This document shows positions 36,697-47,916 of a stretch of DNA of 64,000 bases, piece after piece; position 1 is the first letter of the stretch; each line of letters begins with the position of its first letter. The stretch spans positions 62,001 through 126,000 of the forward strand of contig NZ_JACJSA010000014.1 of the NCBI RefSeq assembly GCF_014697545.1. Direction: 5' to 3'. Source of the DNA: Oscillatoria sp. FACHB-1407. Lineage in GTDB: Bacteria; Cyanobacteriota; Cyanobacteriia; Elainellales; Elainellaceae. The position numbers were made by a program, and so were the translations under genes. The notes under the pieces were generated by a model. That model saw only the letters and a program-made list of their open reading frames with translations. It did not search any database and had not been told where the DNA came from.

Positions 36697-36861
36697 ATGA
36701 CCCTCAACCCTCAGGTTGAACCAGAAATATCGCAGATCAAGGCAGAAGGCGAACGTCATCCAGAGCCGAATGCTGAAAAGATCCTATGTCCTCACTGCCT
36801 GAGAACCGCAACAAATGGTATAAAGTGCCGGGGGATATGTGTAGCGGATAGCGACTATTAG
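36697..36861 (+). CDS. 54-residue protein with two Cys pairs (zinc-ribbon-like)
   Basis: A short frame from ATG 36697 to TAG 36861. The N-terminal 30 residues are Glu/Lys-rich; the C-terminus reads CPHCLRTATNGIKCRG followed by ICVADSDY, giving CxxC then CxxxC separated by ten residues, a plausible zinc-binding ribbon. The composition and ordered Cys pairs argue for a real small gene, and I recall similar endings in cyanobacterial hypothetical proteins, though this needs a search. No strong ribosome-binding site. It stands alone, divergent from the kinase at 35244 and upstream of the isi remnant. Confidence 0.6.
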   Translation: MTLNPQVEPEISQIKAEGERHPEPNAEKILCPHCLRTATNGIKCRGICVADSDY

Positions 36862-37415
36862 AAGTCAAGTTGGTAGGACTGCGAGGGATGATATGCTGCC
36901 TCACCAGGTTGCTGTCTGGTAGTGGTGCCGCAGCCTTATAGCAAGAGGTTTGACTGATTTGCGACGCTTCCAAAGAGTTTCGGGGAAGGCAAAACAACGG
37001 GCGATCGCAATTGCAGAAGTAGTGACCTTCTGTTCGGATTACCACAGTGATAAAGATGTGTGAACGGAAGCATCGCTATTGAGACTGATTTCTGATAGGG
37101 GCTAGAACCTTAGTACTTCTTTCTGGTTAAGCTTGAGAATAGCCATGCGAATTGTCAATTAGTTTGTGCTTTTCCATGCAAGCAAAATCTTGAATGACAA
37201 CCCTTCTAATAAGATTGGCTGGGAAGGATTTCAGGCTTTGTTGTATTCGATTATTTCCTAAATTTGCCTGACTGAGCTAAACAGGGCGTAGCATGTCACG
37301 ATTTAACTTTACAATACTTAATCTCAACTTATTGAGAATAATCTTAAACTATTTTTCGTCAAGCTTATTGAGGATACTTCTCAATAAGCAAAGGCTATTC
37401 TCTAATTCTTGATCT
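36862..37415. other. intergenic region ahead of the isiA-like remnant
   Basis: AT-rich toward its right end, where repeated TTATTGAG motifs occur (37328-37388). No gene supported; an opposite-strand frame overlapping the 54-residue gene was rejected. Confidence 0.5.
37328..37388. promoter_or_regulatory. repeated CTTATTGAG motifs, candidate iron (Fur) operator
   Basis: CTTATTGAG occurs at 37328-37336 and 37364-37372 and, inverted, CTCAATAAG at 37380-37388; the last two form a perfect inverted repeat with a seven-base spacer. The first copy runs into TGAGAATAATCTTAA, which resembles a Fur box. The group ends 27 bp before the isiA-like start. In cyanobacteria isi genes are repressed by FurA; binding here is inference. 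Confidence 0.55.
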
Positions 37416-37691
37416 ATGCAAACTTACGACAATCCAACCGTAAAGTATGGCTGGTGGGCAGGAAACGCCCGCTTTGCCAACCTTTCTGGCTTATTCATTG
37501 CAGCTCATGTTGCCCAGGCTGCACTCATCACCTTTTGGGCAGGGGCATTCACGCTATACGAAACTTTCTGGGTTGCCCCTACTTGACCAATAGGTAAGCC
37601 AGGACTGATTCTGTTACCCCACTGGCAACATTGGGTCTTGGTGTGGGTGATAGCGGATAGGTGGTTGATATCTATCCCTTCTTCGTAATAC
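37416..37691 (+). pseudogene. truncated isiA/CP43-like chlorophyll-antenna gene
   Basis: An ATG at 37416 opens a 56-codon frame reading [20 protein letters not shown] and [20 protein letters not shown], the N-terminus of IsiA/Pcb-type CP43-like antenna proteins with the first membrane helix. It stops at TGA 37584. Homology continues past the stop (PIGKPGLILLPH), then needs a one-base shift (LATLGLGVGDSG), meets a TAG, and ends with VVDIYPFFVI near 37691. About 280 further residues, including five membrane helices, are missing. The full family member is about 340 residues. The IsiC-like gene follows at 37718. The gene is clearly inactive as an antenna; the 56-residue start could still be translated. 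Confidence 0.88.
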
Positions 37692-37717
37692 GAAATCTTT
37701 AACAAGGAAATACCCTG

Positions 37718-38491
37718 ATGTCTCATATTGCCGATGCCGTCTGGTTAAACGTGAGTCCTGCTTTAAAGGGCTTCGATCGCCCCCTCCTCAAAAACCTCGC
37801 TCAATCCACCGCGATCGCCCAATGGGAATATTCTCAAAACCTTGATGAACCGACTTCTTTAGACACGGCATTGGTGTTACTGCATGATTACTTAAAACAT
37901 CGCGATCGCCCAATTCACTTACTGGGACACAGCACAGGTGGGTTGCTAGGGTTGCTCTATGCACGTCAACATCCCGAACGAGTGCGATCGCTCACCTTAC
38001 TCTCGGTCGGAGTCAATCCTGCAATCGATTGGCAGTCACACTACTATGCTCAACGTCGATTACTACCCTGTGATCAAAAAACACTTTTACGACAGATGGT
38101 ATATGCCTTAGTGGGATGCTCACCAAAAGATACTACACAGACATTGATGAAACTTTTAGAGCAAGATTTGTATCAGTCCCTTTCACCCCACAGTCTGGTG
38201 CGATCGATGAGTTTATTACCAATATCCGTTGAGATTCCACTGCTAGTCTGCGGTAGCGTGAACGATACTGTCATTGATCCCAATCAGCTTCGGGGGTGGC
38301 AACAATATCTACATCATTCAGTATCTCGTCTTTGGGTTTGCCCAGGTGGGCGTTATTTCTTTCACTACTTCTATTCAGAAAAGGTGAGTGAACAGATTGT
38401 TCAGTTCTGGAACAGTATTCAAGTATCACAGCAGATATCTGAAAATCAACTTCTGATGTGCAACATGAGCGAACCTTATTCTCGGCACTAG
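37718..38491 (+). CDS. alpha/beta hydrolase, IsiC-like
   Basis: 257 residues with the hydrolase fold: nucleophile elbow HLLGHSTGGLLGLLYARQHP (Ser in GHSTGG), acid in VCGSVNDTVIDP and C-terminal His in GGRYFFHYF. The first strand and oxyanion HG motif of typical hydrolases are not obvious, as in the cyanobacterial hydrolases encoded downstream of isiA (isiC). The position right after an isiA-like remnant with a Fur-box-like promoter supports that identity. Substrate unknown; a role in iron-stress pigment or lipid handling is guesswork. AAGGA lies nine bases before the ATG. The gene seems intact, so it may have been kept after isiA was lost. Confidence 0.82.
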   Translation: MSHIADAVWLNVSPALKGFDRPLLKNLAQSTAIAQWEYSQNLDEPTSLDTALVLLHDYLKHRDRPIHLLGHSTGGLLGLLYARQHPERVRSLTLLSVGVNPAIDWQSHYYAQRRLLPCDQKTLLRQMVYALVGCSPKDTTQTLMKLLEQDLYQSLSPHSLVRSMSLLPISVEIPLLVCGSVNDTVIDPNQLRGWQQYLHHSVSRLWVCPGGRYFFHYFYSEKVSEQIVQFWNSIQVSQQISENQLLMCNMSEPYSRH

Positions 38492-38571
38492 GAGATGCAG
38501 CAGATATTCGTCTATGCCATCTGTTGATTTGAACTGGCTCAACTAGTGTTGCGAACACAAAGTTCTGCAAT

Positions 38572-38648
38572 GTAGGGGGTTTGGGAGCTTCGCCCCCAAG
38601 AAGGGGTGGAACCCCTTCACCCCTTTCAAAACTTATTTTTTGCTGTAC
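38572..38648. repeat. dispersed repeat (GGAGCTTCGCCCCC type)
   Basis: GTAGGGGGTTTGGGAGCTTCGCCCCCAAG followed by GGGGTGGAACCCCTTCACCCC: two hairpins in tandem, same design as the core of repeat D but diverged. Confidence 0.7.
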
Positions 38649-39228
38649 TAGACAAGGATGAATTAGAAGGTATCGTGCAAGGGGATCGACATGAGACAGA
38701 AGGGGTCATGCCATTCTATATTTGTGCGATCGCCATTTGTAGGATCGCCGTTGCAATTGAGTCTCCAATAAAAAGTTCACTTGTAAGATAGACGTTGGGT
38801 AGTGCTCTGAAGGGAAGGATGATGGGAGGACAGGGGGGTGTGAAATGTCCACTCTCTCACCCTTTCACTCTCACTCTATTAGTCCCCAGTCTTTTCTAAA
38901 TTAGGACTACCGAAGTCAGAACAGCGTCTGTTTAATTCACACTCTTACCTACTAATCGATTGACACCCATCACACGGTTTATTGACTTTTATCAACACCT
39001 TGTTAATAGAAGGTAAATCACTTTGAGATCTTTTACAGTAACCTTTACCAACTCTTGTAACTACAAATTAGGAGACATAAGTTACCTTTCAAGACTTATG
39101 TAATTTCTCTCAATGTAATACCAAACCTATAAGGTCACAGCTAACATTTTTATCTCATGAATTATGTATGCCTGTAGACACTTGTGCTGAGGCTATCGAT
39201 ATAACCAATTGTTTCAAATCATAACGTT

Positions 39229-39269
39229 GATTATATTTCCTTTCGATTATATTTCTCATCGATTATCCC
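39229..39269. promoter_or_regulatory. three GATTAT direct repeats at 16-bp spacing upstream of katG
   Basis: GATTATATTTC at 39229, GATTATATTTC at 39245 and GATTATCCC at 39261 start exactly 16 bp apart, 83-123 bp before the katG ATG. The regular spacing suggests a regulator binding one face of the helix. PerR/Fur-like control of katG is known in other bacteria; the binder here is unknown. Confidence 0.5.
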
Positions 39270-39312
39270 AGTAATTACACCTGTGTTATTTGTTTGCAAT
39301 AACCGCAGTTGA

Positions 39313-41577
<2,265 letters not shown>

Positions 41578-41669
41578 GCGACACATGAACGATGATCTTG
41601 GGATCAGCGATCGCGGCTATGCTCACCTGCGGTACTGCTAAAGCCGGGGAGAAGCGAGAGACAAACAGG

Positions 41670-41709
41670 ATGGCGGCGTTTCAAAACAAGTTGAAACGCC
41701 GCCATTGTT
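41670..41709 (+). terminator. katG terminator
   Basis: Perfect 15-bp stem (ATGGCGGCGTTTCAA and complement, 41670-41684 / 41691-41705) with a six-base loop, followed by TGTTTT, 93 bp after the katG stop. Confidence 0.88.
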
Positions 41710-41858
41710 TTAGTTCCTGATGCCAGTTGGTTCAATAAGAAGGTGCTGCCATATCATTGCTTGGAAACCAGGTTTGTATGAGGTTTGTTGGCGAAGAGCG
41801 TGTGGAAAAAGGTTGATTACAGATTAACCAATGACAGATCGATTAAAGGGAGTTAAAG

Positions 41859-41924
41859 ATGAACGATTTCTTTACCTACGACCGTAGCGAAACCGTTCAT
41901 CCTGCTCATCCTGCAATTGCTTGA
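41859..41924 (+). CDS. possible 21-residue peptide
   Basis: ATG at 41859 with GGGAG seven bases ahead opens 21 codons (MNDFFTYDRSETVHPAHPAI). The ribosome-binding site is good, the peptide is not recognised, and it may be a chance frame. It lies between katG and a convergent gene. Confidence 0.25.
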   Translation: MNDFFTYDRSETVHPAHPAIA

Positions 41925-41934
41925 ACTCGGAGCA

Positions 41935-42231
41935 TTAGCGGCGATCAAACTTGCGAACTGGGCGACCATCTCGATTGGCACGAGAAGGGGGGCGATCGCC
42001 TCGAAGTGAAATCTGCTTGGCATCGCGACCTGGAGCAGAACTCATTTCAATCGGGGTTGCCTCAGTTGCCTCTAGCGTAAAGACCCGATAGCCATAGACG
42101 TTGTAGAGGTTTTCGCAGGTACAAACCAGACCTTGCTCTTGTAGTTGGGCTGCTCTTTGGTCACGTGCTTGACGAGCTTCCTCTTCACCGCCCCATTCGA
42201 TTTCTAGAAACGTTTCTTGGATTGCTGACAT
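41935..42231 (-). CDS. conserved-looking small protein, function unknown
   Basis: 98 residues from the ATG at 42231; a GTG 13 codons upstream (42270) is the alternative. The N-terminal part (IQETFLEIEWGGEEEARQAR, EQGLVCTCENLYNVYGYRVF) is a compact domain with CxC; the C-terminal 35 residues are Arg/Pro/Gly-rich and basic (RDAKQISLRGDRPPSRANRD), suggesting nucleic-acid or membrane contact. No signal peptide, no family recognised. No Shine-Dalgarno before the ATG. Confidence 0.65.
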   Translation of the reverse strand: MSAIQETFLEIEWGGEEEARQARDQRAAQLQEQGLVCTCENLYNVYGYRVFTLEATEATPIEMSSAPGRDAKQISLRGDRPPSRANRDGRPVRKFDRR

Positions 42232-42657
42232 TGAATCACAAAGATTTGAGATTTGAGTAGTTCGTATCACAGTAGCCCATCTAGAGCAAATTGTGTCCTG
42301 ATTAGCGATGAATATAGGTCTTCACGCCTTAAGGAGGGGTAATACGCCCCACGTTCTTACAAATCAAATAGGATTGCTAGGTGGTGCGAAGTGATACAAC
42401 CCATTTGCCAATCAGAATTTTGATGCCACACCGGGTATTCCGAACTCATACCAATTTGAATTGAAAAGGCGACGCATGCTTGTACGGGTTTGGCACTGCC
42501 AAACCCCTCCGTAACTCTGATTTGTTCGCAAAACTTTTTAAATCGGTATCAGGTTACTTACTCAGCCAAAGGACGTTCCGATTTAACAATCTACGTTAAG
42601 ATTTTTTAAGGGTTTTCTCATGAAGGCTCACTTATAAGGTCTAGTAACGGTGTTCCT
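42232..42657. other. intergenic region ahead of the AttEFGH-like operon
   Basis: About 425 bp between divergent genes, with dispersed repeat B at 42448-42557. The operon promoter must lie between this repeat and 42658. Confidence 0.5.
42448..42557. repeat. dispersed repeat B
   Basis: ATACCAATTTGAATTG at the left and TTTAAATCGGTATCAGG at the right match the ends of 14726-14836; inside is the hairpin GGGTTTGGCACTGCCAAACCC. Confidence 0.75.
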
Positions 42658-43452
42658 ATGGCAGCAAGTTCGTGGTGGTCTGGTCTATTCAGATCCGCTC
42701 AATCTGCAACAGCGATCGCATCCTCATCCCCTTCTGGGCAGGGTGGCAGAGTTGAGCTAACGGATCTTTGCAAAGAGTTTCAGGAAGGCGATGTGAAGCG
42801 CATGGTGCTCAATCGCGTTAGTTTGCAGTTTGAACCGGGGGAATTTGTCGTGCTGTTGGGGAACAGTGGCAGTGGAAAGAGTACACTGCTCAACCTGATT
42901 AGCGGTATTGATCAGCCGTCTTCTGGCACGATTCGGATCAATGACCTTGATATTACCGATTTAGATGAAAAGTCCCGCACGCTGTTTCGCCGCGATCGCG
43001 TCGGGTTTGTCTTTCAGTTCTTCAACCTGATTCCCACCCTCACCGTCCTGGAAAACGTGACGTTGCCGCAGGAGTTAGCCGGAAAGTCTCCTGCTGCTGC
43101 CCGTCAATCGGCTCTGGCATTGCTCAATCAGGTGGGGTTGGGCGATCGCCTCGATACCTACCCCGATAAGCTGTCGGGCGGACAGCAGCAGCGAGTGGCG
43201 ATCGCGCGTGCCTTAGCCCATGATCCCCAAGTGATTCTGGCGGATGAGCCGACGGGCAACCTGGATGAAGAAACGGGCGATCGGGTGCTGGAACTGCTTT
43301 TGAACCTGACGCGCAACACCCACAAAACGCTGATTATGGCAACTCATAATCCTGATATTGCCCGTCATGCCGATCGCGTTTTGCGCGTTCAGGATGGCAA
43401 CTTAATTCCTGTCATTGTACATCCCGACCTGGCAGAGGAAGTGGTGGCATGA
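42658..43452 (+). CDS. ABC transporter ATP-binding protein (AttE/LolD-like)
   Basis: 264 residues. Walker [15 protein letters not shown]-loop [18 protein letters not shown], signature [16 protein letters not shown], Walker [15 protein letters not shown] and H-loop MATHN are all intact. The LPT-LENV segment and the DEPTGNLD box are typical of the LolD/MacB group that powers extrusion rather than import. A 35-residue low-complexity N-terminal extension precedes the domain. Its stop overlaps the permease start by four bases (ATGA), so the two are translationally coupled and form the AttE and AttF/G parts of an AttEFGH-like exporter. Confidence 0.94.
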   Translation: MAASSWWSGLFRSAQSATAIASSSPSGQGGRVELTDLCKEFQEGDVKRMVLNRVSLQFEPGEFVVLLGNSGSGKSTLLNLISGIDQPSSGTIRINDLDITDLDEKSRTLFRRDRVGFVFQFFNLIPTLTVLENVTLPQELAGKSPAAARQSALALLNQVGLGDRLDTYPDKLSGGQQQRVAIARALAHDPQVILADEPTGNLDEETGDRVLELLLNLTRNTHKTLIMATHNPDIARHADRVLRVQDGNLIPVIVHPDLAEEVVA

Positions 43453-46034
43453 CAAAAGTTTTGACAACCGTTTCTAATGCACCCCTCTGGCGATTAGCTT
43501 GGCAACGGTTGCGGCAGCGTCCCTTACAGTACCTCCTCTGCATTCTGGGGATTGCGTTGGGCGTTGCTATGATGGTGTCGATCGATCTGGCGAATGGGTC
43601 TGCTCAACGCGCCTTTGCCCTCTCAACGGATGCGATTACGGGACGCGCCACCCATCGGATTGAAGCGATCGCCCCGACAGGGATTCCCGAAACCGTTTAC
43701 ACTGACCTGCACCGGACGGCTCCCAGCATTCCCCTCGCGCCGATTGTGGAGGGCTACGTGCTGGTAGATGAGTTGGGATCTCAGCCAATGCGCCTGGTGG
43801 GAGTGGATGTGCTGGCAGAATCCCCGTTTCGCAACTATTTTGGAGCCGAGGGGGAAAGTTTAGATGCCGCTTCGGTGCAGTTACTCACCAATCCTGAGGC
43901 GATCGTCCTCTCTCAAGATGTGGCGACTCAGTACGGAGTGAAGCTGGGCGATCCGTTGCATCTCGACATCGCCGGACAGCACCGAACCGTCACCGTAATT
44001 GCCCTCGTCCAGACCGACGATACCCTCAACCGTCGCGCCCTGAGTACCTTACTATTCGCTGACATTGCCACTGCTCAAGAACTATTGGGACAGGTGGGCA
44101 GGTTGAGCTACATTGATGCGATCGCCCATTCCCCCACAGAAATAGACGCAATCAAGACTGCCCTGCCCTCTGGCTTAAAGCTTGAAACGGCTGAAGCTCA
44201 AAAAAATGCGGTGCAGCAAATGACGGCTGCCTTTGAGCTAAATCTAACGGCGTTGAGTCTGCTGGCACTGGTAGTCGGGATGTTTTTGATCTATAACACC
44301 GTCACCTTTAGCGTGGTGCAGCGTCGCCCCCTATTCGGGATTCTGCGCTGTATTGGAGCCACTCAGGGGCAGTTATTTGCCCTGATTTTGGGAGAAGCCG
44401 CACTGTTTAGCGTCATCGGTTCCCTGTTGGGCGTGGGTTTGGGGATTGTGTTGGGGCGCAGCATTGTGGGATTGATCACTCAAACGATTAATGACTTTTA
44501 CTTTGTGGTTTCCGTTCAGCAAGTTACGCTGTCGAATGCCACGATCGCCAAAGGTTTGATTATCGGAGTTGCTGCCGCTCTGTTTGCGTCTGCGTTACCT
44601 GCCCTGGAAGCGATGAGTACTACACCCACGCTGACCTTGCAGCGATCGACGTTAGAAGGCAAAGTCCAAAAGCTTTTGCCGCTGTTGACTGTTAGCTGGA
44701 TTGGGTTCTCCTTAGCTGGAGTTGCCCTTTTGCGGTGGTCGTCTGGTGGGCTGGTCGCTGCTTTCGCAGGACTGTTTGCTGTCTTGTTGGGAGCCGCTTT
44801 GCTGGTTCCCCCTGCGATTTCGCTGTTGATGCAGGTTCTCGCTCCGGTGGGCTATCGTCTGTTTGGCGTGGTGGGGCGATTGGCTCCGCGTGACATTCTG
44901 CGATCGCTCAGTCGAACTTCGGTGGCGATCGCAGCTTTGATGGTGTCGGTGTCGGTGATTGTGGGCGTGTCGGTAATGATTGGGTCGTTCCGGGGAACGG
45001 TGGTGCAATGGCTGGATCAGACCCTCCAGGCGGATATTTACGTTTCACCGCCTACCACAACGGCAAATCGCGTTTTGGGTAAGCTCGATCCTCAAGTAGT
45101 AGATGCCCTGAAGCAGTGGGAAGGGCTGCGGTTTGCGGTGAGTTACAACGATGCCGATGTGCGCGTGGTGGACTTTGAGCGGGATGCCAAGCTGATCTCA
45201 GCCGATGGCGATGTATCGCAAGGTAAACGTCCCTACGCCTGGATTCGTCCCGGTCTGGAACCCGATCCCTGGAACGCTCTCGATGCAGGAGAAGGCGTGA
45301 TCATCTCCGAAGCTCTGATCCGTCGGGACAATCTACCTGCTCCACCCAAAACGATCACGTTAGAAACGCCAGTGGGCGATCGCACCTTCCCGGTGTTAGC
45401 CGTTTTCTACGACTATTCCTCCGATCGCGGCACGATCATTCTAGATGACAACGTTTATATGAACCTGTGGCAGGACGATCGCATCGCTTCTCTGGGATTG
45501 TTCACTCAACCCAATGTGGATGTGGAGTCAATGGCGCAGGACATTCGATCGCAATTCCAGGGACGACAGGATCTGCTGGTGCAATCTAACCGCAGTTTGC
45601 GGCAGGGGTCATTAGAGATTTTCGATCGCACCTTTGCCATTACTGGCGCACTCCAATTACTGTCAGTCGTGGTCGCCTTCATTGGCGTTCTCAGCACGTT
45701 AATGAGTCTGCAACTGGAACGGACGCGAGAACTGGGTATCCTCCGCGCCACAGGCATGACACCCAACCAGTTAGGACGGCTCACCCTGCTAGAAACTGGA
45801 CTGATGGGCACACTGGCAGGAGTTTTCGCGATGCCGCTGGGGTTTGTTCTCGCCTGGATTTTGATCTACGTCATCAACGTTCGTTCCTTTGGCTGGACAC
45901 TGCAAATGGCACTGGAAGCCCGCTATTTCTGGCAGGCGTGGCTGGTGGCGATCGCCGCCGCGTTACTGGCAGGCATCTATCCCGCTCTCCGGTTGGGACG
46001 CATGAACATTGCTACTGCTTTGAGACAGGAGTGA
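43449..46034 (+). CDS. ABC transporter permease, double FtsX domain (AttF/AttG-like)
   Basis: 861 residues. An N-terminal helix (about 25-45, [20 protein letters not shown]) and a periplasmic MacB-type domain (about 45-260) precede the first FtsX unit with three helices (about 272-390). Further helices (about 415-470) and a second helix-periplasmic-FtsX unit (about 495-861) follow, ending [17 protein letters not shown]. This duplicated layout replaces separate AttF and AttG permeases. Such systems extrude lipids or lipoproteins or transmit force, rather than import solutes. Coupled to the ATPase gene and followed after 11 bp by the AttH-like gene. Confidence 0.93.
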   Translation: MTKVLTTVSNAPLWRLAWQRLRQRPLQYLLCILGIALGVAMMVSIDLANGSAQRAFALSTDAITGRATHRIEAIAPTGIPETVYTDLHRTAPSIPLAPIVEGYVLVDELGSQPMRLVGVDVLAESPFRNYFGAEGESLDAASVQLLTNPEAIVLSQDVATQYGVKLGDPLHLDIAGQHRTVTVIALVQTDDTLNRRALSTLLFADIATAQELLGQVGRLSYIDAIAHSPTEIDAIKTALPSGLKLETAEAQKNAVQQMTAAFELNLTALSLLALVVGMFLIYNTVTFSVVQRRPLFGILRCIGATQGQLFALILGEAALFSVIGSLLGVGLGIVLGRSIVGLITQTINDFYFVVSVQQVTLSNATIAKGLIIGVAAALFASALPALEAMSTTPTLTLQRSTLEGKVQKLLPLLTVSWIGFSLAGVALLRWSSGGLVAAFAGLFAVLLGAALLVPPAISLLMQVLAPVGYRLFGVVGRLAPRDILRSLSRTSVAIAALMVSVSVIVGVSVMIGSFRGTVVQWLDQTLQADIYVSPPTTTANRVLGKLDPQVVDALKQWEGLRFAVSYNDADVRVVDFERDAKLISADGDVSQGKRPYAWIRPGLEPDPWNALDAGEGVIISEALIRRDNLPAPPKTITLETPVGDRTFPVLAVFYDYSSDRGTIILDDNVYMNLWQDDRIASLGLFTQPNVDVESMAQDIRSQFQGRQDLLVQSNRSLRQGSLEIFDRTFAITGALQLLSVVVAFIGVLSTLMSLQLERTRELGILRATGMTPNQLGRLTLLETGLMGTLAGVFAMPLGFVLAWILIYVINVRSFGWTLQMALEARYFWQAWLVAIAAALLAGIYPALRLGRMNIATALRQE

Positions 46035-46045
46035 GGAGATCAAGA

Positions 46046-47386
46046 ATGCTGTCTTTATTAGAGTCTTTTGCTGATGCATACGTTACGCAGCCCAAAGTTA
46101 GCAGCCCCCTAAATCCCCCAAAGTTGGGGGACTTTAGCTCCAGCCTTGTTAGCCCCCTAAATCCTCCTTTGAGGGGCTTTGGCTTCAGTTCCCCCCAGAA
46201 TTGGGGGGCTAGGGGGGTAAAAACAGCGATTCTTCGCGTTACTCTATTCCTCTTTCTGGTTTGTGGATTATTGGTAATGCTTCCATCTCCTGCGATCGCC
46301 GCCAATTCCGTTACCTGGCAGGAGTTACCCGCCTCCAGTGGGGAATATCGGAAAGCGATCGCCGTTCAGGACTGGCACTTCCCAGAAGATTTCGGTTCCC
46401 ACAACGACTACCAGACAGAATGGTGGTACTACACGGGCAACTTAGAAACTGACGAAGGCAGACCGTTTGGCTTTCAACTTACCTTCTTCCGACAGGCGAT
46501 TTCTCCTACCGTAGCGGCAGAATCCACGCGATCGGGTTGGCGCACGAACCAGATTTACTCTGCTCACTTCACGGTGAGCGACATTGAAGGGGAAGGCTTC
46601 TATCCCGATGAGCGGTTTAGCCGTAATGTGATTGGGTTAGCCGGAGCAGAGGCAACCCCTTACCGCGTCTGGTTAAACGACTGGTCGGCAACCGAACTGG
46701 AAGCCGGAGTTGTGCGACTGCAAGCCCAATCTGAGGATGTAGCCATTGATCTCACGGTTCAGCAAACTCGCCCTCCCGTTTTGCAGGGCGATCGCGGCTT
46801 GAGCGTTAAGGGACTGGAACCGGGAAATGCGTCGTACTACTACTCTCTGGTGCAACAGCCTACCACTGGAACCATCACCGTCAAGGGAGAATCTTTTGCG
46901 GTACGGGGCAAAACCTGGAAAGATCACGAATATTCAACAAGTGCCTTAACAGCAGGGACGGTCGGCTGGGATTGGTTCTCCATCGAACTGGATGATGGCT
47001 CTGCCCTGATGCTGTATCAATTGCGTCACGAAGATGGCACCCCTGAAGTGACCTCCGCAGGCACGTTTGTTTCCCCATCAGGAGAGACGACCCATCTCAC
47101 GCCCGACGATTGGACGATCAACGTCCTCAACACCTGGAAAAGCCCCCGCAGTAAAGCGGCTTATCCGGCTCAGTGGCAGATTCACATTCCTCGCTTAAAG
47201 CTTGTTTTAGAGGGGCGATCGCTCCTCTCTGATCAGGAACTCAATACCTCCACTGCAACCTACTGGGAAGGGGCAACTGCTTTCAAAGGCACGATTCAAG
47301 ACCAACCGATTCAAGGGGAAGGTTATGTAGAACTGACAGGGTACGCCACCCGCCTGGATTCTCTGCTGTCTGCCAGCACACCGTAG
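46046..47386 (+). CDS. AttH/CrtC-like lipocalin-domain protein
   Basis: 446 residues from the ATG at 46046, which has GGAG seven bases ahead; the frame is open further upstream into the permease gene but without a better start. Residues 61-85 are a signal peptide (ILRVTLFLFLVCGLLVMLP, ending SPAIA). The mature part has the AttH/carotenoid-hydratase-like lipocalin motifs WHFPEDFGSHNDYQTEWWYY, FGFQLTFFRQAI, WKDHEYSTS and GWDWFSIELDDG. AttH is the extracytoplasmic partner of the AttEFG ABC exporter. Unusually, residues 19-58 between start and signal peptide are encoded by an inserted palindromic repeat (46102-46217), giving a 60-residue N-region. Confidence 0.9.
   Translation: MLSLLESFADAYVTQPKVSSPLNPPKLGDFSSSLVSPLNPPLRGFGFSSPQNWGARGVKTAILRVTLFLFLVCGLLVMLPSPAIAANSVTWQELPASSGEYRKAIAVQDWHFPEDFGSHNDYQTEWWYYTGNLETDEGRPFGFQLTFFRQAISPTVAAESTRSGWRTNQIYSAHFTVSDIEGEGFYPDERFSRNVIGLAGAEATPYRVWLNDWSATELEAGVVRLQAQSEDVAIDLTVQQTRPPVLQGDRGLSVKGLEPGNASYYYSLVQQPTTGTITVKGESFAVRGKTWKDHEYSTSALTAGTVGWDWFSIELDDGSALMLYQLRHEDGTPEVTSAGTFVSPSGETTHLTPDDWTINVLNTWKSPRSKAAYPAQWQIHIPRLKLVLEGRSLLSDQELNTSTATYWEGATAFKGTIQDQPIQGEGYVELTGYATRLDSLLSASTP
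46102..46217. repeat. palindromic repeat translated in the AttH-like N-terminus
   Basis: AGCCCCCTAAATCCCCCA (46102) and AGCCCCCTAAATCCTCC (46151) are direct copies; CCCCCCAGAATTGGGGGGCTAGGGGGG (46191-46217) is the inverted partner. This repeat is normally found between cyanobacterial genes. Confidence 0.85.
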
Positions 47387-47916
47387 TTTGAGACTAAGCT
47401 CTCAACACGGGAACCCCCATTCGCGAAAGCGATCTGAACTCCGTTAAATTCACCATGCGTGACCATCACAGCCACGTAGGGAAGCAACTGAACGTGAGGG
47501 ATAACGGGTTCATTGCTGAAATAACCAATTGAACGAACGGTTTCGCCATCGACCCAATAGTGATTCCATTGGGTTTCAGTCCCAATTCATAGGGGCAACG
47601 GTCCTCGCAAAGTAAAACAATTGACGGAGTAAGGGCAGTTGCGAACTGTTCTTGTAGACGTATGGATGGGTAACCCTAATGTATAGAAATGGTAGAGCAG
47701 TTCTCAATCATGCCCACGGTATAGATTGGACTTAAAGTCGATTTCTGCTGCGCCATTTAACGGTTAGAGTTACTATAGTTCCTTGACGATCGATTAGATG
47801 CAAGAAGGACTATTCTGTTAGAGCTTTTCCGTGCTGCTTTTAACATGAAAACTCTTGGAGCAGATGCCTGGAAGGTTGCCAGCGGATAAGAATGATTAAC
47901 AAGTGGCATTTGTGAT
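47387..47916. other. intergenic region with an unexplained minus-strand open frame
   Basis: 530 bp. On the minus strand a frame without stops runs from 47586 to 47325 and reads protein-like in part (WNHYWVDGETVRSIGYFSNE, VQLLPYVAVMVTHGEFNGVQ). It lacks a start with ribosome-binding site, is preceded by a stop, and overlaps the end of the AttH-like gene. It may be a gene remnant; no family recognised. Confidence 0.3.

Noticed and set aside
36737-37045. 102-residue minus-strand frame
   Set aside because: Overlaps the better-supported 54-residue plus-strand gene and has no recognisable features.
37409-37597. 62-residue plus-strand frame over the isiA-like remnant
   Set aside because: Wrong frame; the frame from 37416 gives the antenna-protein N-terminus.
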